A DNA stretch of 15,046 nucleotides from Bacteroidales bacterium. GTDB taxonomy: Bacteria; Bacteroidota; Bacteroidia; Bacteroidales; JAAUTT01. The DNA is taken from assembly GCA_012031335.1 (NCBI GenBank), contig JAAUTT010000020.1, positions 1-15,046 on the forward strand. The letters run 5' to 3'. The position numbers were made by a program, and so were the translations under genes. The notes beneath the pieces were generated by a model. The model made no database searches, was not told the DNA's origin, and saw only the letters and a list, made by a program, of their open reading frames with translations. Within the stretch, counting starts at the first letter, position 1. Each line of letters begins with the position of its first letter. This document shows, piece after piece, positions 8,507 through 15,046 of the stretch.

Positions 8507-10139
8507 CTATTCTTTCAGGCAACATTTCTTATATTTTTTTCCGCTTCCGCAAGGGCATGGATCATTTCTCCCAACTTTAGGTGCTTCTCTTACGAATGTT
8601 TCAGGCAGGGAATAGTTGAAATTACGGTTATATTGATCTTCATCAGCATATTCGGCATCTTCGTATTCATCCTCGTCATAATCATAATCTTCAATATCAG
8701 GATTATGGTCATCTCCCTCCTTGTAATAATTCCAGGTGTTTAGTATATTAGTATATCTATCGTAAATATTAAACAGCGTGTGGATGTAAAATTCTTTAGG
8801 AGTCGTTTTCATCTCCTTTTTAACATCCTCTAAACTCCCATTTATCCCTTCCGGAATAATGTCAGCATTATAAAGCGCTTCTATTTTGTCCAAAAGTTCT
8901 TTTCCCCTGAAATCCAAAATATCTCCAACCATAAAACCGAGAAGCTGACTATCAATAATTCTTTCATTTTCTATTTCCTTCAGGTAAAAGGTAAACAATT
9001 CACTGGTACCAATCTATTATTTCCTTTCTGCGTTTTGGCTGGTGCAAAGCAATTTGTGCCATTGCCTCACTAACAATACAGCGAGCATAGGTATATCTGT
9101 TTGGTTCTTTCAGATAGGCTGATAAAACATCGAGCTGATTACCGCCAAGATGATAAATGCATTCCCAAAGACATTCTACAAACGAATCGCCAAACCAGAA
9201 CTCGACAAAATCCTCTCCCTGACGAAGTACATCCAATATAACCGGCAAGCTTTTATTCGACCTTAACTCAGTAAGGAGGAAAATTGCATGATTGACAAAA
9301 CAACTGGAAGGTTCGTCATAATCGTCCTTTTCAGAATATTGAGCGTACCGCGAAATGCCATCGGAAATAACCAGCTCAAGATCCGTAATGAGTGTTTCTT
9401 TAGGTAACTCAAGAATAGTTTTTATGATTTGGGGATCAATCTGCATCCCGTTTGTATAGAGATATTCTATTTCCTGATGGTTAAAAACAGGTTTTTCGAA
9501 TGTTTCCTCAATTTCCGGAGCAATGTATTTTACGTTCCTGGCTTTGGCTTCATCAGCTTTAAAAAGCTCCATGTTCTTTTCCATTCGTTTAGCCAGTAAC
9601 TGCATGGTAAGGGATTCAATTAAAGAATCGTCGGAGATGGTCTCAGCAATTTCATCAAGCGTATCCGATGCTGCATCAAGATTGTCTGTACGCAGATAAT
9701 AAGTAAATACTACCCATAAAAACGATCTAACCTCGGATATATGAAAGGTAGTCCGATTGGGATATATCGCTGCAATATTCATCTCCGGGCCAAGTACCAG
9801 GGGCACCTTATCATATTCTTTTTTAATAATATATTCTTCTGCCTTATGAAGCCTGGCAAAAATATAATCGGGAAAACTGGCAAGAAGCTCATTATTGACC
9901 TGATAAGCCTTGTCGGTGTTATTAAATTTAATATAAACCGTGGTAAGGTAATTTTTGAATTGTGGTACAAAAGGATATTTTTCGGCCAGCGATTCGAGAA
10001 AACTAACATTTGGTTTTTTTTATCCGCTTCATAGAAGGCCTTTTCCATTAAGGCTTGTATTTCGGGGGAATATTGCTCACTAGGTTGATCGGTAATTTTG
10101 TAATTCCTGCCTTTTTTAACTTTCTTTTTCTTCTTTCAT
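8507..10139 (-). CDS. DUF1186 protein with C-terminal SEC-C zinc motif (three frame breaks)
   Basis: Read leftward from ATG at 10139, this is one protein of about 543 residues that indels split into pieces. The N-terminus is Lys-rich (KKKKVKKG), then come helical, TPR-like segments ([19 protein letters not shown]). A long helical DUF1186-type domain follows ([53 protein letters not shown]), then a very acidic Asp/Glu/Tyr linker. The protein ends in the zinc-binding SEC-C motif [19 protein letters not shown]. Breaks lie near 10133-10137 (extra base), in the eight-T run 10014-10021 (one missing) and near 9000-9002 (extra base; WYQ then joins [13 protein letters not shown]). SEC-C is the metal motif also found at the end of SecA and often mediates protein binding. 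No function is established for this architecture. Confidence 0.8.
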
Positions 10140-10528
10140 CTTTTTAATTATAAGAAACTTTGTAAAATGGTGTAATAAATCGAACCCTCTTTAATTTATT
10201 TTACAATAGCCAAACGGAGCATCCATATCAACAACTCGCGAATCGATCTCACGAGCTAGCGAGTAATCCTTGAAACGTGCGTATCAATAATGGATGGTTT
10301 ATACCAGTGAATGTTTGCGAAGCATACACTACATTATTTTATTACGACATAACATATATTGCGAACATCGTAAAAAAAACCGGTAAATTTTAAATTTAGA
10401 CTTTTTATTTATCAACAGAAAATCCCAGCAAGGTCGAATAAGGATCTAATAATATCTACTCTTTGTCTGCCCCTCAAAAAATTGTAAATTGCCAAACAAC
10501 AAATAAACCATAAACCAATTCTTGCTTC
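10140..10528. other. 389-bp intergenic region between divergent genes
   Basis: No gene or RNA gene was recognised. The only structure is a 6-bp inverted repeat, ACTCGC at 10234-10239 with GCGAGT at 10259-10264, around a 19-base loop and without a T-run. TTTG at 10462-10465 followed after 19 bases by TAAATTGC at 10485-10492 loosely resembles a promoter for kptA, though the -7 box is only a partial match. Confidence 0.4.
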
Positions 10529-11074
10529 ATGATAACCGATGCAGCCAAAATTAGCAAATTCCTGAGCCTCGTATTACGACACAAACCCGAAACCATTAAC
10601 CTGAAACTTGATGAACATGGATGGGCTGATACAAACTTTCTGATCACAGCCATGCAAAAAGCCGGATATTTAATCGATATGGACATTTTAAAAGAAATTG
10701 TCGCCGCAAGCGATAAGCAAAGGTTTAAGTTTAACGATGACTTTACCCGCATAAGGGCGAACCAGGGACATTCCATAGAAGTTGACCTGAATTTTGAAGC
10801 CAAAACACCACCAGAGATATTATACCATGGCACTGCAACAAAAAACTTAGATTCGATAAAACAGCACGGACTTTTAAAACAAAGCCGCCATCATGTTCAT
10901 TTATCAGCCGATGTAGAAACAGCCCGAGCGGTTGGTACGAGATACGGAAAACCGGTTGTTTTAATTATTAATGCTCAAATAATGCACAAGAACGGGATAA
11001 CCTTTTATCAATCCGATAATGGCGTGTGGCTAACAGAGTTTGTGGATCCTAAATATATAAAGTTTGAAGAATGA
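10529..11074 (+). CDS. kptA: RNA 2'-phosphotransferase (Tpt1/KptA family)
   Basis: This intact 181-residue cytoplasmic enzyme would transfer the internal 2'-phosphate of RNA to NAD+, giving ADP-ribose 1'',2''-cyclic phosphate and nicotinamide. All four family active-site residues are visible: Arg17 and His18 in LSLVLRHKPE, Arg76 in IRANQGHS and Arg138 in VGTRYGKP. DEHGW, LYHGT (98-102), LLKQSRHHVHLS and GVWLTEFVDP are further signatures. The N-terminal part is the winged-helix lobe and the C-terminal part the ADP-ribosyltransferase-like lobe. The length is normal and the frame unbroken. Fungal and plant Tpt1 finish tRNA splicing. Bacteria lack that pathway, so the natural substrate here is unknown; RNA repair or removal of ADP-ribose-type marks are suggested roles. 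No repair ligase is nearby. Confidence 0.93.
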   Translation: MITDAAKISKFLSLVLRHKPETINLKLDEHGWADTNFLITAMQKAGYLIDMDILKEIVAASDKQRFKFNDDFTRIRANQGHSIEVDLNFEAKTPPEILYHGTATKNLDSIKQHGLLKQSRHHVHLSADVETARAVGTRYGKPVVLIINAQIMHKNGITFYQSDNGVWLTEFVDPKYIKFEE

Positions 11075-11081
11075 ATTTTGA

Positions 11082-11208
11082 TACAATCCCGATTTAAAAC
11101 CTATCGAATTCGATAGGTTTAAAATGAGGCTGGTTTAAATGCTTTTACTTTAATAATCCAGGTTTTAAAGTGGTCTAATTTGATCACTTTAAAACTCTGA
11201 CCGGATTA
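11082..11208 (+). pseudogene. Two tandem KilA-N gene scraps
   Basis: The gap after kptA codes, once repaired, for two copies of the central segment of a KilA-N protein. Copy A (11082-11152) reads YNPDLKPIEFDRFKM, then after one missing base EAGLNAFTL. Copy B (11152-11208) reads NNPGFKVV-stop-FDHFKTLTG. Both match the motif NNPAF-x-RVEFDPLLRDAGNNAFT of the KilA-N pseudogene at 11255. Their Asn-Pro codons start at 11085 and 11155, exactly 70 bp apart, so this looks like a tandem duplication of a gene fragment. Each copy contains a strong palindrome: arm AAACCTATCGAA around 11108/11109 in A, and GTTTTAAAGTG (11162-11172) with CACTTTAAAAC (11185-11195) in B. Neither has a start or enough length to be functional. 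Confidence 0.65.
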
Positions 11209-11210
11209 CC

Positions 11211-11218
11211 TAGATTTG
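11211..11218 (+). promoter_or_regulatory. Possible -7 box for the KilA-N gene
   Basis: TAGATTTG fits TAnnTTTG and lies about 37 bases upstream of the ATG at 11255. The nearest TTTG, at 11179-11182, is 28 bases away, longer than the usual 19-21. Confidence 0.3.
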
Positions 11219-11254
11219 TGTTTTAAATAATCAATAACTATAACCATTGTCAGT

Positions 11255-11908
11255 ATGGCGAAAACGACTAATATTATTGTAAAGGAAGTGTCGGTTAGTA
11301 CTTTAAAAGTAAGCGGTACCGATTATATTAGCATTACCGACATTGCCAGGCAAAAAAATCCCATAGAGCCAAAGGATGTAGTAAAAAACTGGATGCGACT
11401 CAAAAACACATTGGAGTATTTAGGTCTTTGGGAACAGTTGAACAACCCAGCGTTTTAAAGGGTCGAATTCGACCCCCTTTTGAGAGATGCCGGAAATAAT
11501 GCTTTTACAATGAGTCCGTCCCGATGGGTTGAACTTACCGGTGCAATAGGCTTAATTACCAAAAATGGTGCTGGAGGAGGAACTTACGCGCAGAGAGATA
11601 TTGCTTTTAAGTTTGCAAGTTGGGTATCAGTAGAGTTCATTTATGCAAATGAAGCAGACGTGCTAAATATGGCGCTATTTGGGATTACCGCTAAACAATG
11701 GCGCGATGCAAACCCTGATTTAAAAGGAAATATCCGCGATTAGGCCACTATCAACGAACTAATTTGCCTGTCGAACATGGAAAACCTGAATGCAGTGTTT
11801 ATCAATGAAAATTTACCTCAGAAAGAAAGACTTATTAAGCTCAACCAGATTGCCATTCAACAAATGAAGGTATTGCAGGAGGTTGAAAGCAGGAAGTTAT
11901 TGAAATAA
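11255..11908 (+). pseudogene. KilA-N domain protein, two in-frame stops and an internal deletion
   Basis: KilA-N is a DNA-binding domain of phage and bacterial regulators. The N-terminal part reads ISITDIARQKNPIEPKDVV and NTLEYLGLWEQLNNPAF. TAA at 11456-11458 then replaces the usual Lys of the F-K-x-VEFD motif, and the same frame goes on through FTMSPSRWVELTGAIGL, GGGTYAQRDIAFKFASW, IYANEADVLNMALFGITAKQ and NPDLKGNIRD. A second stop, TAG at 11741-11743, stands where homologues carry Tyr (NIRDYATIN). The frame then runs through ATINELICLSNMENLNA to TAA at 11906-11908. Between ASWVSVEF and IYANEAD about 40 residues present in relatives, as I recall them, are absent. Unlike its neighbours this gene has no frameshift, so the lesions look like real decay. 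A short N-terminal domain of 67 residues could still be made. Confidence 0.8.
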
Positions 11909-11961
11909 CAGCAAACAATCCCTAAATCTACCATGACTATACCCCATAATAAAAACCTCCA

Positions 11962-12644
11962 ATGGATTTAATTATCATAGACACCTGCAGCCTCACCTCC
12001 ATACTTACCGGAATCCTCTATTTATTAGTTTTTATAGCCGGGGTTTTAAGTATTGCCCGTGCTGTTGACCATCCCGGTTATTTAACAAAAGCTGCCCTCA
12101 ACTCCGGACAGGTAAAGAGAGCAGCCTTTTTTCAGTTTTTTAATGGCTGTGTTTTATATGGGAATCGCCCTCTTACTTTTTCCGGTACTTAAAACCCACA
12201 ACGAAACATTAGCTGTTGGGTTTCTTGGCTTTAGAATGATAGCGGCCTTACTGGTTATAGCAGGCACCATAATACTTTTACTGATATTGAGGGTAAGCCA
12301 AAAATATGTCAAAGATAATGCTTCCACTAAGGCAAATAAGACAACCGGCGATAAGCTCAAAACTGCCAGGGACTTTGTAAATCATGTGGCCATGATTATT
12401 ATACTATGCATAAGCAGCCTAATGCTCTACACCGTAACGCTCCAATCGGGTTTAATCCCAGTCTGGCTCTCCGTGTGGGGTATAGCTGGAGCAGCAATAG
12501 CCATGCTGGCGAGTATTCTTGTTTGGCTAAAGTATGTGAAAATAATATCTCCCGGATATATGCTCCTCAATCTCCCCCCTTGCTTTGCAGGAATTTGTTT
12601 TTGCAGTGTGGTTAATATGGAAAGGATTTGAAACGATTGTATAA
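11962..12644 (+). CDS. DUF4386-like integral membrane protein (two frame breaks)
   Basis: This is a roughly 226-residue protein that is largely membrane-embedded. From ATG 11962 the first helix is ILTGILYLLVFIAGVLSI, resembling the GxLYLxxFxAG opening of DUF4386 proteins. Removing one base after the T-run at 12135-12141 joins RAAFFQFF to MAVFYMGIALLLFPVLK. More spans follow (FRMIAALLVIAGTIILLLIL, MIIILCISSLMLYTVTL, GAAIAMLASILVWL). Removing one C from the six-C run at 12574-12579 gives the end LPLALQEFVFAVWLIWKGFE with stop at 12644, a typical amphipathic finish for this family. The function of DUF4386 is unknown. The family assignment rests on pattern memory. Confidence 0.65.
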
Positions 12645-12747
12645 AATGTAATCAATTGTACCCAACTTCCGCAGCCACATAACCAAAAATTTGTATTTTG
12701 GCTTTCAATAAATTATTACTATAAAACCGGACATTTATTAAACTAAC
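12645..12747. other. Short spacer, composition becomes more AT-rich
   Basis: The only structure is CCAAAA (12683-12688) with TTTTGG (12696-12701), a weak hairpin without a T-run. From here to about 14.8 kb the DNA is visibly more AT-rich than the pot region, consistent with acquired DNA. Confidence 0.35.
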
Positions 12748-13382
12748 ATGCCAGGCATTCTTTTCTTCGTAAACTCAAAATGGAAATCATATAATGACTT
12801 AGAGGATATTGAATCAATTGGTGTTATATGGATGTTGTGCGTCAGCTTAAAAAAACGAAATAATGGCAGTTTATCAATATTATTAACAGTTGTTCCAAAA
12901 CAAGGAATTGAAAAAAAGCACAATTCCATTCCAAATGAAATTGGAGTTAGTACGGAAACTGGATTTTTTGAATCTGACGCTGAAACCTATTGGAAGGAAG
13001 TCAAAATGAAAGTTGACGATATAGTTTCGAAAGTTGACTTAATTGTTAAAAGAGCTACATGGGGAAACGACAAAACAAGTATTAATTGGAAAACCTATAC
13101 TGACCAAGTTGACAATGATGCCGCTATTTATCTTGACAAAGAATCGTTGACAATTAGAGAATTTTCTTTTCGTGCGGATTTACGAGAAAAGGAACTTTCC
13201 TTCTTAAAAAATATGATAGAATTAGGAAAAGAAAATGGATGGTCTTGTTTATGGACAGAAAAGGAAAACTAATGAAACCTGATTTTGAGGAAATTAAAAT
13301 TAGTATTGAGAATTCAGGTGCTCACAGTTTTTTGAAAGACCCAATTAAATTTCTAGAAAATATTGATAGCAAAAATAAATAA
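12748..13382 (+). CDS. Hypothetical protein, cassette-type cargo (one frame break)
   Basis: I do not recognise this protein. The straight frame gives 174 residues ending at 13272 with the odd tail WSCLWTEKEN. Allowing one missing base near 13243 instead joins LSFLKNMIELGKENGW to LFMDRKGKLMKPDFEEIKIS and then SGAHSFLKDPIKFLENIDSKNK, with a stop at 13380-13382. The result is about 211 soluble residues. The final NxxxFLKDPxxFLE pattern recalls small immunity-like or cassette-encoded proteins of Bacteroidota, but only as an impression. The apparent overlap (TAATG at 13270-13274) with a 36-codon ORF is thus a by-product of the indel, not a second gene. It is AT-rich, has no signal peptide, and its stop abuts the folded element at 13393. 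Confidence 0.55.
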
Positions 13383-13392
13383 GGCTGAAGGG

Positions 13393-13517
13393 ACAACATG
13401 CTATTTGCAAAATTGGGGTTTAATTGGTTAATCAAGGGTTGTGACTCGCATCAAATGCTGTGGAGTTTGATAGTGAATCGCTCCGTAATCCCCAACTATG
13501 CATTTTACAGCCGTTGT
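13393..13517. repeat. Folded attC-like element between cargo genes
   Basis: Nested arms pair across 125 bp: ACAAC (13393-13397) with GTTGT (13513-13517), GCT (13400-13402) with AGC (13509-13511), TGCA (13406-13409) with TGCA (13499-13502), and TTGGGG (13413-13418) with CCCCAA (13490-13495). The apical part holds a direct repeat, GTGACTCGC (13441-13449) and GTGAATCGC (from 13472). It begins ten bases after one stop codon and ends about 37 bases before the next start, the position an integron attC occupies between cassettes. The ends do not fit the standard RYYYAAC and GTTRRRY boxes, so it is attC-like in architecture only. Other possibilities are a REP-type palindrome or a structured RNA. Confidence 0.5.
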
Positions 13518-13554
13518 GTTTAATTATAACGAACCCAAAGAAACAGGATAAAAA

Positions 13555-14442
13555 ATGGAAATACCAAAATTTCATGAGACTTTCATCCCCATTTTGAAAG
13601 TGTTAGAAAATGGAGAAATTCTTCAAGCAAGAGAATTGTATCAAAAAGTAATTGATCAATTTTACTCTGAACTTTCAAAAGAGCAATTGGAGGAGAAAAC
13701 AAAAAGTGGAGATCTTCTAATAATAAACAGGATTGCTTGGGGGAAATCTTACTTGAAAAAGGGTGGATATATTGAATTTCCCAAAAGAGGTTTTGTGAAA
13801 ATTACGGATAAAGGGGAAAAATCAGAGTTCATCTGACTTGACTCTAAGAGAAGTGGAAAGTTCTGATAATTACCTTGATTTCTATAATGAGGAGAACTCA
13901 AAAAAAGAATCGACACCATCAATAATTGAAAATGCTTCACCTCAAGACTTGATTGATGAAGGGTTTAATAAAATTGACTTTCAAGTTAAAAGAGAATTGT
14001 TAGAGAAACTAAAAGGAATTGATCCATTTTACTTTGAGAAAGTAATACTTATTCTACTCAAAAAAATGGGTTACGGTGATTTTATTGAAACATGCAAAAA
14101 CTGGTGATGGCGGAATAGATGGCATAATCAATGAGGATAAACTTGGATTGGACAAAATATACATTCAAGCGAAACGATATGGTGAAAATAAAAGTACGGG
14201 AAAAAGAAATTCGCAATTTTATTGGTGCAATGAGTGGAGATACTCAAAAAGGTGTTTTTGTGACAACATCTTCCTTTGATGAAGGGGCAATTAAGAAAGC
14301 TCATGATGCTCATCATACTATAATATTGATTGATGGAGTTAAGCTTGTTGACCTGATGCATCAATATAGTGTTGGGATTCAGGTGAAAGCTGTTTACGAA
14401 GTGAAAGAATTAGATAATGACTTCTTCGAGGAAGACATTTAA
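13555..14442 (+). CDS. mrr: Mrr-type restriction endonuclease (three frame breaks)
   Basis: Mrr enzymes cut methylated DNA and belong to the type IV restriction systems. The N-terminal winged-helix domain (residues about 1-90) reads RELYQKVIDQFYSEL and NRIAWGKSYLKKGGYIEFPKRG. An acidic linker follows, then the PD-(D/E)xK catalytic domain: FYFEKVILILLKKMGYGDF, TGDGGIDGIINEDKLGLDKI with the catalytic Asp, and YIQAKRY with the Q-x-K pair. KGVFVTTSSFDEGAIKKA and IILIDGVKLVDLMHQYSVG complete the fold. Three single-base insertions break the frame: in the G-run 13813-13816, near 14093 (restoring TAKTGDGG), and near 14180-14196 (restoring NKVREKEIRNFIGAMSGD). The corrected length is about 294 residues, close to the norm of about 300. 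All active-site residues survive. Confidence 0.87.
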
Positions 14443-14453
14443 TTATTAGATAT

Positions 14454-14782
14454 ATGGCTAATCGATGGGGAATACCAAAAAATACAGAAGACATTGTAAA
14501 AGAAAGAGATATTAAATGTGTTTATTGCGGTATCGTATTTTCAACAGAAAACATTTCCCGAATGATAAGCCATCATGGGAGCATATTATAAATGACATTC
14601 GAATAAACGGGACTGACAATATCGCTCTTTGTTGTATGTCATGTAATACAAGCAAAGGTTCGAAATTACTTGAGGATTGGCTTGAAAGTGACTATTGCAA
14701 GAAAAAAGAAATAACGGTTGATTCTGTTGCTGGAGTTGTAAAAATGGCATTGAAGAATCCCCCCAAAAATAATAATAACTAA
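14454..14782 (+). CDS. Small HNH endonuclease (one frame break)
   Basis: This stand-alone HNH nuclease has about 109 residues. It begins MANRWGIPKNTEDIVKERD with the first zinc knuckle CVYCG. One A is missing from the run at 14548-14551. Replacing it gives STEKHFPNDKPSWEHIINDI with the catalytic HNH histidine in W-E-H, then NIALCCMSCNTSKG with the second Cys pair (C-x-x-C) and the N-x-S-K-G close of the fold. A 25-residue polar tail ends in PPKNNNN. It starts 11 bases after the mrr stop, on the same strand, so the two are probably cotranscribed. It may be a restriction partner, an independent defence nuclease or a homing-type enzyme; context alone does not decide. The N-terminal 20 codons are too short to stand out as an ORF. 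Confidence 0.8.
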
Positions 14783-14893
14783 GCACAACACTTAGCCTCC
14801 CATAAAGCTGTGCTTGCATATGCTATAAATTGGAAGCTATATTGTACTAAACGTTCTACGGATGAGCTCCTTGTTCCACTATTTACAAATATT
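14783..14893. repeat. Short inverted repeat after the HNH gene
   Basis: AAGCACA (14781-14787, overlapping the stop) pairs with TGTGCTT (14809-14815) around a 21-base loop, followed by the palindrome GCATATGC. The sequence AGCACAACA recalls the ACAAC end of the element at 13393, read with the RYYYAAC-like side outward, so this may be a degenerate copy closing the mrr-HNH cassette. The match is short. Confidence 0.3.
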
Positions 14894-15046
14894 ATGAAAA
14901 ACATATTCTGCATATTGATCATTATACTTTTGGTAAGTTGTTTTAATACACATAAAATCAATTCGGATTTTTATGTTTATCGCCAAAGGACTCCGATGGG
15001 TATAGATAAACATGAGTTATCAATAAATTACGACAGTACCTTCAGT
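14894..15046 (+). CDS. Start of a predicted lipoprotein, truncated by window end
   Basis: An open frame from ATG 14894 runs to the last base (51 codons). It opens with MKNIFCILIIILLVSC, a lipoprotein signal peptide: a short basic start, a hydrophobic core and the lipobox LVSC with the acylated Cys at residue 16. The following residues, FNTHKINSDFYVYRQRTP and then MGIDKHELSINYDSTFS, give no recognisable domain. The product would be exported and lipid-anchored. Confidence 0.65.
   Translation, partial: MKNIFCILIIILLVSCFNTHKINSDFYVYRQRTPMGIDKHELSINYDSTFS

Noticed and set aside
8507..10048. Separate SEC-C protein, DUF1186 protein and an N-terminal ORF on the minus strand
   Set aside because: Single-base corrections at about 9002 and in the eight-T run at 10014-10021 join them into one continuous protein with sensible sequence across both joints.
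11097..11120. Palindrome after kptA as its intrinsic terminator
   Set aside because: The following bases are not a T-run, and the whole stretch reads as a KilA-N fragment, which explains the palindrome through its VEFD-like codons. A terminator function is not excluded.
13272..13382. A 36-codon ORF starting in a TAATG overlap, suggesting translational coupling
   Set aside because: Its frame extends upstream without a stop through LFMDRKGKL and joins the preceding protein naturally after one missing base near 13243, so it is the C-terminus of the same gene.

Overview
The window looks like a chromosomal segment of a Bacteroidota (Bacteroidetes) bacterium, probably near the Bacteroidales/Marinilabiliales. 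The support is a long-form PotA typical of that phylum, several TAnnTTTG-type -7 promoter boxes, starts without strong Shine-Dalgarno sequences, and DUF1186/SEC-C, DUF4386 and KilA-N genes as commonly met there. This is inferred from the sequence alone. No rRNA, tRNA or CRISPR array was recognised.

Layout. The left edge holds a minus-strand gene of unknown function that runs off the window. A 658-base AT-rich gap follows; it contains an array of nine units with a 21-bp period (705-893), a 62-bp element with terminal inverted repeats and a 9-bp target-site-like duplication (919-998), and a candidate promoter. Next is a complete potABCD polyamine uptake operon (1142-5540). Then come a tandem PRC-barrel protein with its own promoter and terminator, a minus-strand HU gene with its own terminator, a membrane-anchored alpha/beta hydrolase, and a convergent DUF1186/SEC-C gene. 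The right third is accessory: kptA (RNA 2'-phosphotransferase), two KilA-N gene scraps in a 70-bp tandem, a KilA-N pseudogene, a DUF4386 membrane protein, an unknown AT-rich gene, a 125-bp folded attC-like element, an Mrr restriction endonuclease followed closely by a small HNH nuclease, and the start of a lipoprotein.

Two kinds of gene damage must be kept apart. Nearly every longer gene carries one or more single-base indels, many of them in homopolymers, while the protein stays well conserved on both sides of each break. This even hits HU and all but one of the Pot genes. I read these as probable assembly or sequencing errors and annotate the genes as whole CDSs with break positions. The KilA-N gene is different: it keeps one frame throughout but has two in-frame stops and an internal deletion, and copies of its central segment lie upstream. 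That looks like real decay.

How the parts work together: PotABCD would import spermidine/putrescine from the periplasm. The PRC, HU and hydrolase genes appear to be separate transcription units. The 12.7-14.8 kb stretch looks like acquired, cassette-type DNA carrying a methylation-dependent restriction function. The best candidates for something undescribed are the 21-bp array, the 62-bp mini-element, the KilA-N scraps and the attC-like element.
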